A stretch of DNA of 64,000 bases from Tetraselmis striata (GCA_006384855.1 VCJN01000162.1:1-64000); one strand, 5' to 3'; shown: positions 24,026 to 35,779, counted from the stretch's first letter. Translations and numbers: made by a program. The notes: generated from the letters alone by a model not told the origin.

Positions 24026-24345
24026 TTGGCGCCGCGCTGCCACGGCCGCCGCGCCTTGGCGCCGCGCTGCCCCGGCCGCCGCGCGTTGGCGCCGCGCTGC
24101 CCCGGCCGCCGCGCCTTGGCGCCGCGCTGCCCCGGCCGCCGCGCGTTGGCGCCGCGCTGCCCCGCCCATCCCATTCGCCTTGGCGCCGCGCTGCCCCGGC
24201 CGCCGCGCCTCGGCGCCGCGCTGCCCCGGCCGCCGCGCCTTGGCGCCGCGCTGCCCCGGCCGCCGCGCCTTGGCGCCGCGCTGCCCCGGCCGCCGCGCCT
24301 TGGCGCCGCGCTGCCCCGGCCGCCGCGCCTTGGCGCCGCGCTGGG
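24026..24345. repeat. GC-rich 30-bp minisatellite
   Basis: About ten copies of a 30-bp unit resembling CTTGGCGCCGCGCTGCCCCG followed by GCCGCCGCGC, broken once by CCCATCCCATTCG near 24165. Being a multiple of three, it keeps frames open; on the minus strand it reads as ARRQGAAAGA repeats. A related 30-bp repeat lies at 60796-60905. Confidence 0.9.
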
Positions 24346-25989
24346 TATCGAGTCCTCCCCTCCCTAGTGAGCGCGTCCACCTGCGCCTTGCGCTCGGGGC
24401 CGTCCTCCTCCGTCACCACATTCTGCAACCCCCACCGCGTGACGAACCACGCAGCTCCTTGCAGGCGCTTGTACATGTGCCCAAGCACCGCCAGTCGTGA
24501 CACCGAACGCACCACCGCTGGGGACGCGAGCTCCTTCTCGGGCATGATCGCCTTCACCCGGGCCTCCTCGAGGAGCGGACCGGCGTTAAGAATGGAAAAC
24601 GTTTCCATGTGGTGCAAGCAGTCCTCCATGACCCAGCCGGGCTGCACCGTCACCTTGCCTGACCCTGCAGTCATGGAGGGGAATGCCGTCACGCCCACGC
24701 CCACGCCCACGCCCGGGGGGGGGGGGGGGGGGGGGAGAGGTTTACCTTTCGATTCTTGGACACTGCAAACGAAGGGCGCAACCCGCGTTCAAAGTTGCTG
24801 GGTATCGGGACTAAAGCCTGGCGCCGGTCTTCCTGCTTCATAGCTCGGAATCCAATGTGGCCCTGCACGGTGACAATTTTCCTCCAGAAGTCCCTTCCCA
24901 AGCCAAAAAAAAACAGGTGGAACGGCGCGAGGGGGAAGAGGTTGACCATGCTGACATAGCCCAGGACCACATGCACATGGCACACGCCATGGCAGCCAGT
25001 GTTCTGCTTGGCCTCCGCCAGCCGGGTTGTGTTGACCGCACGCCGGGCAAGGTGCGTAATTCACTGGACAAGTCATCGCCTTCATGGACGGTTACCAAGC
25101 GAGCCTCCCCGTCCGCATCCACAGGGGGGTGCTCCTGGGCAGCCGTCATAGCCTCCACAACCTGCCACGCCGACCGGGCGGGTGCGTGTGATTCCATACA
25201 ACCGCAGTTGAGTGGTGCCACCAGCACGCAGGCCGGGCCCACTCACCTCTGAACGCAGAAGGCCCACAATGCCCCCGTCCTCGAAAACAGCGCGCCACTG
25301 GGTCGCCCCGCCGTAGTCCTCCAACACCCACTCGGTAACGACGCCGGTTATCACGCCGTAGTGCCATACTCCCCGGAACTTCTTGGCGATGACCTTCATG
25401 TAGAAGTCGCCGGAATCGCCTTTCCATATCACGCCCTCATCGCGGGTTCCACGCCCGCCGGCGGCCACGCAGGCGCGTCGATGTCCATACCGTCTTCGCC
25501 AACGGGGTCCTCCCCCACGCCCATCACATCGTCCACCTTCGAGCCGCCGTCGTCCGAGACCGGCGCCGGCGGGCCGTTTCCGACGGCTGCAGCTACTCCT
25601 GCTGCCGCCCCTGTTGTTGTTGTTGCTGCTGCTGCCGCCCCTGCTGCTGCTGCTTGTGATAAGGCGGCCTTGCGGCGCAACTTAGCCGCACGCTTCAACG
25701 AGTGGCTACAGCTCGGGAATTTTAGGAAGTGCCGCTCTCGCGCCATCTTATCACAAGTGCCCGTCACGTTGCCCCGGCAGTGCTTGCATGAGTACACGCC
25801 ATCCTTCGACACACTCGCTATCCATCCCTTTGCCGGCATGCCTGCGGGGGGCGGGGGGGGGGTGGGGGGGGTTGAGAGTTGGGGTGGATGTAACCCACCA
25901 CCGGCAGGCAACACAGATGCGAGTGCGCGGCTGTCCGCGCTTGATTCAACGGTGAGCGGCGGTGACCGTGAGGCGACCCCATACTTCAT
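24345..25989 (-). CDS. Transposase-like multi-exon gene in the CACTA element
   Basis: Several minus-strand segments look like exons of one protein. The first (from the ATG at 25989) has a BED-like zinc-finger pattern, GVYSCKHCRGNVTGTC then ERHFLKFPSCSH, and an Ala-rich linker. The second (~25082-25468) has AKKFRGVWHYGVITGVVTEW and WRAVFEDGGIVGLL, like a Tudor/PTM-type reader module. The third (~24770-24985) has VNLFPLAPFHLFFFGLGRDF, similar in spirit to the FPLxxF...DFxxxIV region of algal piggyBac-like transposases. The fourth (~24350-24710) has GWVMEDCLHHMETFSILNAG and VSRLAVLGHMYKRLQGAAWF. Splice sites were not fully resolved and no DDE triad was identified. I infer an element-encoded nuclear protein. 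Confidence 0.4.
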
Positions 25990-28714
25990 GCGCGTGCTGG
26001 GGCGTTACACAATCATCAGCAGTTAGGGCGGCTGCATTAAAACGCGCACCTACGAACACCACCTACCGCCTACCACTACCGTACCACCTACATCCGCCCA
26101 CACCTCCGCCCGTCGTGCCGCACATCGCCGCACACCGCGGGGTCAGCGGTCAGCGATGTGCGGTCAGCGATGTGCGGCGATGTGCAATGAGTGCGTACAT
26201 CCGCCTGTACTTAGCCCGGGTGCTCCGCGTCGGCGGGCGACACGCGAGCCCGCGTGCGCATATCAATTTGATGAAATTATGGAAACGAGAAATTCATATA
26301 GTACTTTACAGGTCGCGCGCGATAGTCGTCGCTACTGGGTATGAAATCCACGTCCCTCGTCCGTCCCGTATCGTCCCCGTATGTCGTCGTTCGTCACCAG
26401 TAGGGCACATTTACGTCACATCTGAATCTCACAGTGAGGTGGAACATGGAACTCAACCTTTATGGTATATTTATTCAATTGACGGTAGTCAATGCACATG
26501 CGCAGACCGCCATTGTTCTTGCGGGCAAAGAGGTCAGGAGCTGCATATGGAGAGAAGGAATCCTGTATAAATTGTTTCTCAAGAAAAGAGTTCAGTTGTG
26601 TTCTTAGTTCTTAGTGCTCTTATTCTGCAGGTGACAATCTGTATATTTTCTTTGCATGAACTTGAGCAGCAGGAATAACAAGAGGGATCTCATGATCAAG
26701 ACCAGGGCGTAATTGTGGAAGGCTGTCAAGTGGAGAGCATATTGGTTTGTGCTTCCGCAACAAGTCTCTGATCTGAGGTGTATAAGCTGGTAAGTGTCAA
26801 TTGCGCTTATCTCATCATCAATATCGAGTTCCGCACTCTCTTTGTTGGCCATGTATTGTTTAAGAATGGCGCACAAATAAACTGTGTCAGGGTCATGCTT
26901 GGCAATCTCTCTGGCCATGGCATTAGCATGAACCATTTTGACATTGGCATGGCGGGGCTCTGTCAGACATTGGACTGTAAGTCCTGTGGGAAATGTCATC
27001 AGACCAGAATCCCAATCAACATGTGGGTTGTGTTGTTTCAGGAATTGCATCCCTAAAACCAGGTTGAAATTATTCTGTAAGGGTGTGACTGTGAAGTCAA
27101 TGGGTATTGTGTAATTGTTGATATTCAATTCAAGGTATTTTTTTGTGAAGCAAGAACTATCCTACCATCAGCAAGAATAACTCTGACTTTATTTTAAAGT
27201 GGTGTAGTTAGTATTTTGTTCTCTTTGACATACTTGGTGCTAGCAAAGTAGCACCACTGTCAACCAGTATTGAAGGTGTTATATTGACTTCAGGACAGGT
27301 GGGGTGTAACAACAATAATAAATCATGATAAGACTTGCTGGTAACAAAACATTTTTCTGTCATCATACGTGACTGATGGGACTTCTTGGCTTTTGGTTTA
27401 TACTCCTTACCTTGCCGCTCAGCCAGCATGATTTGAGTTCTTCAGTGGTTATGACATCATTAATCGCCTGGGCTGAACGTTCCTCAACAATACAGTAAGC
27501 GATAGACATCAATATACCACTCAGTGGGTCCCATAGGTTCAGTATCGGTTGCTGAACTGGGTGTGTGAAACAAATATGTTCCAGGTGGGTAGCTGTGAAT
27601 TTTCTTATATTTCGAAAGCAACCGTTTCCTGGATTGTCCTAGTTGTGAGGACCATCTTGGCATGACAATAGTAGCTCTAGTGTTAAAGGGTGACTCTTGT
27701 CTTTGCATCTCAAAATGTTGCATGATGGGCAGGGCTGTGTCATCATAATCTGCAGTGATGAACATAAGTTTACCTTCTATGTTGTGTTGGAGGAATAGTT
27801 TTTCTGCACCGCAATAATCTAAACAGATAGCATCATATGCTGAGGCGGTGCTCCTCGTCGATAGCCGAGAGATGCTGGAAAAGCACTTCGTGAGTCGAGA
27901 CAATCTCACTGGCGTGGTTAGCAATCTTTTGTACCTCGGCTCTGTCTCGCTTGGGAATCACCGCAAAATACGATGCATTTGCAAGTACTCAAGCACAGCG
28001 AAAGGTCAATGCAACAAGGCAAATGCGGCTTTTAGCTTGCGCTGCAAGTCGACACAACAGCTAGCCATCTTGGGGTCGCTCGGCTTGACGCATATGTCAC
28101 GCGCCTAGTATCCGACGGCTGTCTGAATGCCGTTGCTGGGGAAAGCGGCCTTGAAGAAAGCTTGTTTCCAGTCGTGATAGGTGGCGATATTAGTCAGGAC
28201 CTCGCAGCCCATGACGATGTGAACTTGAAGCTCATGGTTGTTGAGCACCAACGGGTGGGTGTGAGCCCCGATAGAATCGGGCTTGAACTGTCGACCGAGC
28301 CATGATTCCATCTCAGGAACCCACAGCTTGTTTCGGTCGGAAATCTCCTTGTCGGCGTACTCCAGAAAGGCCTTGACTGCCGGGAAGTTATGAACGTCGG
28401 CGAGCTTGTAGTAGAGGTCTTGGATAGGCGCCGCGAAGCGGGTCTCCCGCATCTTCTTCTCGACAATTTGACGCATAGACTGGTCGGGGGTTGGACCACC
28501 GGGAGGGTAACCGGCCTGACAGGCGCTCCGGTGAGATGCCATGGCGACACGTGGCCCGGATAAAGGTAAAGTAACAGGTCAGAATCGCTACCGGGGGTCG
28601 GCATGAGCAGCGAAACCGCGAATGTAACGTCACGCGTGTGAGAGCATGTCGATGTGGGTCAGCATGGGGGGCTGGACCGTAACAAGAAACCGAAACCATT
28701 GCAAGTACTCGCAG

Positions 28715-29060
28715 CAGTACTTGGTGAAACAAGGCTCTATGCGTAGCGTTTGGCGAATTGAGTTGATTGCAGCATGTAATCTGTCACAATATGCCGGTGG
28801 CATTGCATATCTATCATGTAGTGGTATGACTCGGTACCGCGGACATGCAACTAATATCATGATAATTGAGGAGTCGTAGTGCGTACTGTATATTACAATG
28901 AATATTACTTGCGCCTAGTTGTGGCCGTACCAGTAATAATATACGCGTGAAATATCGGCACAGCGGCATGACTGCTTGTACGAGTACATGTACAAGTACT
29001 TAACCATAATATCGGCGTCGCAGGTTCTGTGGTGGTACTAGGGTAGTCGCTAGGCGTAAC
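28715..29060 (-). repeat. 5' LTR of the gypsy element
   Basis: About 345 bp that match 15628-15962 in the same orientation. Shared blocks include CAATATGCCGGTGGCATTGC, ATGACTCGGTACCGCGGAC, CGTACTGTATATTACAATGA and GGTTCTGTGGTGGTACTAGG. The outer edge is near TAGTCGCTAGGCGTAACC; exact ends and a target duplication could not be fixed. Confidence 0.8.
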
Positions 29061-29064
29061 CGTA

Positions 29065-30600
29065 ACCCTAAACGATACAATACTGCTAAGCGCCTCCAGT
29101 GGCCGACTTCGCAGGCGCATCCGTGGTGGCGGCTGATCCCGCCGACGCCGACGCTGACGTCGTCGGAACTGTCGCTCCCCGCTGCAGGTGCCCGCCTCGC
29201 ATGCGCTCCAGTGCTTGCCTGGCCGGCTGCTTGCCCAGGTTCTTGAGCTTCTGCTGGACGTTGGGATTGAACCTGCTTACGATGTGCTTCAGCTCATCCG
29301 CCTCGCATGCATGCGCGGTGTAAGAAAACATTTGCCAGTGACACACAATACAGTTGCAGCCAGCAGCAACGGAAAGGGCAAGCTGTACCTCGCAGATGGG
29401 CAGCACGACGTTATATACGTCCTACATGTTTCGTGACGCCGTCCGGCTCCAAGTTGTCCATCACAATGCACGCACATGTCTGGGTTGAACCACGCCACCG
29501 ACTTCTTGTGGTGGGTGTAGTATTCCGACTCCACCATGGACTCGCATGTCAAGGCATCATCACTTACAAAGATGTTGTGAAAGGAGTGATTCTCTGGCAA
29601 GGGCGCGGAGCCTGCTGTGCATAAGAAACGGTCTTGACGACGACGCCATATGGTGGCGCGCATGCGCTAGTATGTGAGAGTTATCAGCCAACATAGGTTG
29701 CTTGCGGGCGCTGGAAGTGGGATGAGTAGCGGTCGTCAGTCGGTAGGAGGTAGCCAGAAGGTAGATAGGCTTGCATGCGGGCGAGCACGGTGGCATCAGC
29801 GGCGCCGGCGCAGGATAAGGACCAGCCGGAGGTGCACAGGGGGCGGTGGAAGGCTGTATACTGCTTAAAGTACTTCAAAACTTTCGCAATTTACAAAACA
29901 ACCTCCCCTCCGTTTCCACGGAAAATACTGACGTAAACCAAGTCATTTTGTCGGAATGTAAGTCATGTATATATAACAGATCGAACCTCAGATGTCCATC
30001 TAGTAAGTCCAAGTCGTCGCAACTTGGCATATTCCGGCCAAGAAGCTGCGAGTCAGGAATCAGTCGGCCGACAATATGGCCACATAACACTTATCACCCC
30101 AACACGAGAGCGCGGTGGGCCACCAACGACCCTGCCAGCGTCAAACACGGCCTTCTCGCCATGGCACTCCCACATATTAGGTTGGTACCTGCGAACGTCA
30201 AAACTCAAGTTTCTGGGCGTGAAAGCATCTTGCGATGATGACCCGGGCGCGGCTACTTCCCATGGCCTCGTACTCGTGGCGCTTGGTCAGACGCCAGAGA
30301 CTATAAAGGATGCGCTAAACGCTCGGGCGGCCAATGCCTAGCAGCGCATTCGTTCGATAAACGTTTTCTTAAGGGCCACGATGGCCGAGGATCCGGACAA
30401 CGCCGGCTTATCGCTGGAATGGTGCCTACAAGTTGTACATGACTCTACCCAACACGGCGTCTCAATAAGGCGGAATAAGGCGGGATTTCATATCTCGGTC
30501 AACGACTGTGTTTTTCTTCGCGTGGACATAATCATCCGCCTCGACATCAACATCGTCGGCCCTCCTCAAGAGACGGGCGCGTCATCAATGCTGACGGGGA
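29065..30600. other. Spacer with weak minus-strand coding signals
   Basis: The minus strand at ~29086-29660 holds short blocks that may be exons: VESEYYTHHKKSVAWFNPDM followed by CVHCDGQLGAGRRHETC, and FNPNVQQKLKNLGKQPARQA. The CVHC...C spacing could bind zinc, but no family is recognised and no splice pattern links the blocks. A plus-strand frame at 30381-30632 (MAEDPDNAGLSLEWCLQVVH) is equally uncertain. Confidence 0.25.
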
Positions 30601-30605
30601 CGAGT

Positions 30606-30697
30606 GGCGCCGGGAATGGGACAAGATTATAGCGTAAACAGTACATGCCACTATACTTCACTTATGACTCACTGAAAATGGGACAATTTCCTAGCTT
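30606..30697 (+). repeat. Left arm of a ~90-bp inverted repeat pair
   Basis: This segment contains ATTATAGCGTAAACAGTAC, CCACTATACTTCACTT and GACTCACTGAAAATGGGACA. It is matched in inverted orientation at 33946-34040, about 3.3 kb away, with only a few mismatches. The pair encloses the satellite array 31470-32995. Confidence 0.75.
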
Positions 30698-31252
30698 TAA
30701 ACCCTGTGCAGGTTTTTAGGGTTCGCGTGTACTGGCGCAAAGTACATGATCACTTGGTGGCGGCGGAACGAGGCAAAGGCGGCGGGTCGAGGCAGGTTCT
30801 CCGAAGGTAGGTAGGTAGGTAGGTTGCCGCAAAGTCGAGGTAGTTCTCCGCCTCCCACACTTGTCTAACAGTTCTCGCTGAAACAAGTAGGAAGTAGGGC
30901 TGCGGGGTCAGTATGGGTTCCCCCTTGCGGGCTATACACGAACTTCGCGCTGCACTTGGGGAGGTGCGGGAACTCATTCAAGATCATGAGGGAATGTTGA
31001 GTAGGGAAGTTCTCGAGATGGCAACAAGTTGTATCGGGTCTGCCGTCGGGTATGCCCGTCTCCTCGCGTGGGGCAGCCTTGCGTGATGTTGCGACCTTGG
31101 AAGAGTCGTTAAGGGGGGGGGTGGCCAGCGCCCCCCTGCGTCTTTGGCCGAAGTAAGTAGTGGCGTCTGAAGAGGGTGCCGCAGGCAGCCCCGGTATGCA
31201 AGGCAGCGCTAAGCATTCCGACACGGCAGTTGCAGGGGCCACACGGCCCACC

Positions 31253-31415
31253 CCGGCTAGGGCTGAGGTACAACCACACCATATCGGTCACTGGCTTCCT
31301 TCCGAAGACGGCCACACTGAATATGCCGACTACAAAGCGGTCAAGTCGGTAATCTCAGGCCTCTCTACTAATTGGCGGTTCTTGTATGCCTCGGCGGCTA
31401 CAAAGGTAGGCTGCC
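31253..31415 (+). pseudogene. EDGHT-motif coding fragment, copy 1
   Basis: The plus-strand frame reads PSEDGHTEYADYKAVKSVIS and then GLSTNWRFLYASAATKV. A diverged copy is on the minus strand at 36590-36745 (EDGHTQYADYEAVK and GLPTKWRYLHASWDTKV). Conservation of the protein frame between two inverted, diverged copies shows that the sequence once coded. No family is recognised; a short piece of a dispersed transposase is likely. Confidence 0.45.
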
Positions 31416-31469
31416 CCTCCTCAAACAATTTCCGCGTGCAGGTAGCAGTCACCCGCGGTTGAACCAACG

Positions 31470-32995
31470 GATACATTGCAGCAAGGCCGCCCACCTTGCG
31501 ACTGGCGTCGCTTCTTTTGAGCCCGGTTGCGAGTATGCGACAGCAAGGCGAGGGGGTACGTCGCTCGTGCAGCTAGCAGTCGGGGGGATGTGGGTAGGTT
31601 GAACGCGCGATGACGACAAAATTAGCAAGCCATAAAAATGCAAAGGTGGACAACAACATTATGTCGCAGCAAGGCCGACCACCTTGGCGACGTGCGTCGC
31701 TTCTTTTGAGGGCGGCTGCGACTCCTTGGCGGCAGGCGAGGAGATGCGTCGCTTGTGCAAGCTTTTGCACTCGGGGCTGTGGGTCGAATGTGCGATGGCG
31801 ACATTATAATTAGCAAGCCGAAAACTGAAACAGCCCAGCATAGCCTTACCTCGCAGAAAGGCCGCCCACCCTGGCGACTCGCGGCGCCTCTTGCAAGCCG
31901 GCTGCGACTCGTCGGTAGCAAGGCGAGGTGGTGCGTCGCTCGTGCCAGCTTTTGCAGTCGGGAGGTATGGGTCGAATGTGCGATGGCGTCTACATAATCA
32001 GCAAGTCGGAAACTAAAAAAACCCAACATAGCCTTACATCGCAGCAAGGCCGCCCACCTTGCGATTGGCGTCGCTTCTTTTGAGGCCGGTTGCGACTCGC
32101 CGACAGCAAGGCGAGGGGGTGCGTCGCTCGTGCAGCTAGCAGTCGGGGGGGGGGGGGGGTCGAACGCGCGATGGCGACATATTTAGCAAGCCATAAAAAT
32201 GCAAAGGTGGATAACAACATTATGTCGCAGCAAGGCCGCCCGCCTTGGCGACGTGCGTCGCCTCGGTTGAAGCCGGCTGCGGCTCGTCATCATTGGGCGA
32301 GGGGATGCGTCGCTCGTGCAAGGTTTGGGACTCGGGGGCTATCGGTGGAACGTGCGATGGCGGCATAATAATTAGCAAGCCGGAAACTGCAAAAGCCTAG
32401 CTTAACCTTACATCGCAGCAAAGCCGCCCACCCTTGCGACTGGTGGCGCATGCGAGCCCGCGGCGACTCGTCGGCAGCAAGGCGAAGGGGGTGCGTCGCT
32501 TGTGCCACATTTTGCACTCGGGGGCTGTGGGTGGAACGTGCGATGGCGACAAAATTAGCCTGTCGAAAACTAAAACAGCCTAGCATAGCCTTACATCGAA
32601 GCAAGGCCGCCCACCGTGGCGACTGGCGTCGCTTCATTTGAGGCCGGCTGCGACTCGTCGGCAGCAAGGCAAGGGGGGTGCGTCGCTCGTGATTTGCAAT
32701 CGGGGGCTGTGGGTCGAACGCGCGATGGCGACATAATTAGCAAGCCGAAAACAACAGAAGCCAAGGACAACAACATTACATCGCAGCAAGGCCGCCCACC
32801 TTGGCGACTGGCGTTGCTTCTTTTGAGGCCGGCTGCAACTCGTCGGCAGCGGGGGCAGGGAGTGCGTTGCTCGTGCTAGTTTTTGGAGTCGGGGGCTGTC
32901 AATCGAACGTGTAATGGCGACATAATTAGCAAGCCGTATAAAAATGCAAAGGTGCACCACACTGCCACAGCATTACATCACAGCACGGCCACAAC
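31470..32995. repeat. Satellite array, about eight ~187-bp units
   Basis: Units carry GCAGCAAGGCCGCCCACCTT, GGCCGGCTGCGACTCG, GGTGCGTCGCTCGTG and ATTAGCAAGCCG. The last block occurs near 31621, 31810, 31999, 32186, 32371, 32556, 32736 and 32927, so the period is 180-191 bp. Units differ by many substitutions and indels, so the array is older than the one at 20.4 kb. No coding. Confidence 0.9.
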
Positions 32996-33945
32996 CTCCC
33001 CCCCCCCCCCCCCCCCGCCCCCCGCCCTCCATCCCGCCTATTCCACAGCTCTTACCGTGAGCATGGTGGTTGTCGCGCCTTTAGCAGCCTCCGAGCCGCT
33101 GGCATCCGGCACGCCCCCACCCCCGCCTAATGCGAGCGCAAGTCCACATGGTGTGGCTGCCGACGCGCCGGCTCCCTGCCCGCCGCTCTCCCCAGCCTGG
33201 CTATCGCTATGCGTAGGCCAGCCCTCGCCCGCATCGCCAGCGACAGCCAAGCTCGGCGACATGTATGCCGCTGGCGGGCCCTGCCCCTGACCCGCCACTG
33301 TCTGCGTATCGGCCCGGCTAGGTCCAACGGCAAGGGCCGCCACGCGACGAGGAGCGTAGCGTTGGGTGGGGGCACGTCGAGCAGACGCAGCCCTTGGTCG
33401 AGCGGGTCGGGCGGACCGGCTGGCAGACTCTCGAGAGGGTGGCCGCGTGCGGGGGGGAGGGGGGGGGGGGTTGCTAGGCACCTCCATCGCGATGGGACCT
33501 ACCCCAGCATGCATGGCAGTAACCGATAGCGTGAGCTGCAAGTCTCGCGACATGGCAGGGAATGCAAGGCAAGTAAGGCACAGGGACGCAGGGACGTAAG
33601 AGGCGGCAGGATGCCTACTCACCAGCCGTGCAGACCTACGCCGAAGGTAGGCGGAGTCCATTCATGTCACGGATCCGGGCGTTCGCGCCTTTTTGTGTAA
33701 GTTAAGACCATGCATGCCTGTGTCGCGTGGGATCCTTTCCTATGAATAGTCGCTAACTGTCTGCCACGGCCCGGTTTGGGTTATGGGTAGCCTTGGCGGT
33801 GGTGGAAGAGTATACCAGTAGCGACTAGTAGTACTGCACAGCCCCCCCTCCACTCGAGTGGGCGGGATAAGGGATGGCGGCGGCGACGGCGAGTATACAG
33901 TACTTTGCGCTGTATATATATGTCTGTAGTACATTGTTTGGCGCG
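32996..33945. other. Spacer: homopolymer and low-complexity frames
   Basis: A C homopolymer (~33000-33016) opens the stretch. Ala/Pro-rich frames follow on both strands with no recognisable domain. At 33747-33755 and 33819-33827 the 9-mer TAGTCGCTA occurs as an inverted pair 81 bp end to end, a possible mini-element. Confidence 0.4.
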
Positions 33946-34040
33946 CGAGCTAGTAAATTGTCCCATTTTCAGTGAGTCAAAAGTGAAGTATAGTGGCCTG
34001 CACCGTTTACGCTATAATATTGCCCTTTTCCCAGTGGCGC
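33946..34040 (-). repeat. Right arm of the inverted repeat pair
   Basis: This is the inverted partner of 30606-30697. A third, more diverged copy of the same sequence family, in the same orientation as this arm, lies at about 37320-37440 (shared GAGCGTAAACAATACGGG and GGGACAATTTACAA-type blocks). They may be termini of a DNA element or a dispersed short repeat. I see no target-site duplication that decides it. Confidence 0.7.
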
Positions 34041-34261
34041 CCCCAGCATGGGCATCTACATGAAGAAGACGACCCGCCTTATCCGTAAGAGACCCACCGT
34101 CGGCTTGAAATTTGCGCCTGATAAATAATATGCTTTGATTTAATTATAATATTTGTCCCGCCCTCTCGCTCCCTCGTCGTCCCCGACGATCCATGATACA
34201 ATATGACATCGCCCCTTCTGCGTGAATCCCGCCGCATCACCTAGGGCCATGTATCTTATGA

Positions 34262-35279
34262 TCGAGCCTTTCAACACAGTCTCCGGCCGCGATCAGCGTA
34301 CCAGGGTCCCCTTGTTACACAAGGAGGCGCCTGCGTGGATGCTTGAGGGCCCGGGTCGCCACCCTCTGCCTGCGCCGCTACAATGAGGTCTTCCTGGCAC
34401 CCTTCGGCGGCAAGCCAGCCGCGCAGATGCAGCCGCTGGTCATGAGGTACGTGAACGAGCACGCCCATAATGTTCGGAGCAATTTGAACCAGGCGGATAG
34501 GACGCACAAGAAGGTGCATCCCGGCGACTCGTCCACTGCGCCGGCACGCTTGAAGGCCATAGCCATAGCAGAGGAGTGGGGCACCCGTATCTGGGCGGAG
34601 GCTTTCCGCACCGGCAAGATCCCGATACTGGACGACTCGATTGCGCCTGCCTTGCACGGACGGTGGTGTTGCAACATGACCACACCACTGCTACAAGGTG
34701 CGTGCACTCATCACAACTCTTCTCCCCTCGTTTTGCGAGGCTTTCGATTTTCTTCACATGATTTATATGAATGCTACTGCCCGCTTTGCCACCCATGCAG
34801 GCATGCCCTCTGTTGGCCCGCAAATGGCGCGGCCACAAGTTGTCACAACGAGCTTCGTCCGGGAGAAGCGGAAGTCTCCAACGCCAGTTGCAGCGCGAGG
34901 TTCGCCAACAGCAGGTCTGGGTCGGCAGATCGCCATGCTTCAGTGGATGGCTGCCAAACCCTTGACCATGTTAACCGCCGCCTTCAGTCCGACGCCACTA
35001 GCACCGGTACAGCATGCCAGCCATGCGAATGAGGGTGGGCAAAGTGTGTATGAGGAACATGGCGATCCATCTAGCACTCCCACTAGTCCAGTCGAGAAGC
35101 CGCAGGAGATCGCGACCACCCAAATGGCAGGCGGGCGCACAAAGCGGAAACCTGCTGAAAACTCGGGCGGGGCAAGTAGCCGGTGTGAATGGGTTTTTAG
35201 AGTTTTTTGTAAGTATATATATATCAATCCGTATTCCAATGAGAAATTACTGCTGCAACACCTGGCCGATAATAATTGA
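34262..35279 (+). CDS. Putative two-exon ORF, family unknown
   Basis: An open stretch to 34697 ends at a consensus donor (CAAG|GTGCGT). A TGCAG acceptor at 34796-34800 opens a second frame in matching phase that runs to a TGA at 35277-35279. Exon 1 contains RRYNEVFLAPFGGKPAAQMQ and AEEWGTRIWAEAFRTGKIPI. Exon 2 has VREKRKSPTPVAARG and GGRTKRKPAENSGG, two basic clusters suggesting a nuclear protein. There is no ATG at the 5' end before the in-frame stop at 34259, so exon 1 is probably internal and the 5' part is missing or upstream. The matched splice phase is the main support. A mobile-element origin is possible. Confidence 0.4.
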
Positions 35280-35779
35280 ATTATTCACCCGAGAACCCTG
35301 CCCGGCCCGCTAGCTTGTGGCCGTCGATTCCGCATCGCCAAGGCGCGGTTTCGTAGATATCGGACGGCGCTAGTGGATGGAGGCATCAAGTGTTATCGTG
35401 TTACGAGTGTTACCATAGCGGCATTTTTATCGGACGATGACTCCACGCTGGACCATCAGTAGTTTATTGCGTCATCATTCTGCAGTACTTTGTTCATTCT
35501 TACATCGTCGCACGGAGCGCTTTGATAGTTCGCGTTGACCTGCGAACTCGGTCATAATTGAAACAATGTCGCATCGTCATGCGGGTAGCAGAGTATACTA
35601 GTACTGTATATGTTTCCATATCTGCCACGGCAGTTCGCAACGGATTCGTGTAGTCAATAGTCGTGATGATGATGGCGCGGGCCGAACCAATACAATACAT
35701 TTCTTGAACATTAGTAACCGGGCTCCATGTATGTAATGGACCCGCAATGATAACCGGTCCCCACGACACCCCCCGCGAT

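Larger units (their letters stand above)
18655..26436. mobile_element. CACTA-type DNA transposon nested in the gypsy RT
   Basis: The 7782-bp insert has perfect 22-bp terminal inverted repeats that start CACTGTGAGATTCAG (left 18655-18676, complement at 26415-26436). The inverted similarity resumes farther in as GGTGACGAA. A 3-bp duplication AGG flanks both sides (18652-18654 and 26437-26439). CACT(A/G) termini with a 3-bp duplication are diagnostic of the CACTA/EnSpm superfamily. Gypsy reverse-transcriptase sequence lies immediately outside both ends, so the insertion is younger than the gypsy copy. Inside are tandem repeats, minus-strand transposase-like exons and a plus-strand Cys-rich ORF. 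No classical CACTA transposase motif was recognised. Confidence 0.85.
15628..29060 (-). mobile_element. Ty3/gypsy chromovirus fossil with both LTRs, interrupted
   Basis: A minus-strand LTR retrotransposon. From its 5' end: LTR (28715-29060), gag-like region (~28105-28560), aspartic protease with LVDSGAT (~27208-27430) followed by the VLGMQFLKQHNPHVDW segment (~26880-27100), reverse transcriptase in two separated parts (~26440-26640 and ~18400-18654), RNase H with TDH (~17756-18150), integrase core (~16690-17500), integrase C-terminus and remnant chromodomain (~15991-16510), and LTR (15628-15962). The order protease-RT-RNase H-integrase-chromodomain defines a Ty3/gypsy chromovirus. A CACTA DNA transposon (18655-26436) lies within the RT part. 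The coding regions carry several further breaks and the LTRs have diverged (very roughly 85 percent alike by eye), so it is an old, dead copy. Confidence 0.88.

Noticed and set aside
23862-24340. Ala/Arg-rich frames over the 30-bp repeat
   Set aside because: Frames stay open only because the repeat is a multiple of three; the same is true on several frames of both strands.
29060-29080. Telomere-like GTAACCCTAAAC at the LTR border
   Set aside because: Only a single CCCTAAA occurs, with no tandem run, so it is not evidence of a telomere or interstitial telomeric array.
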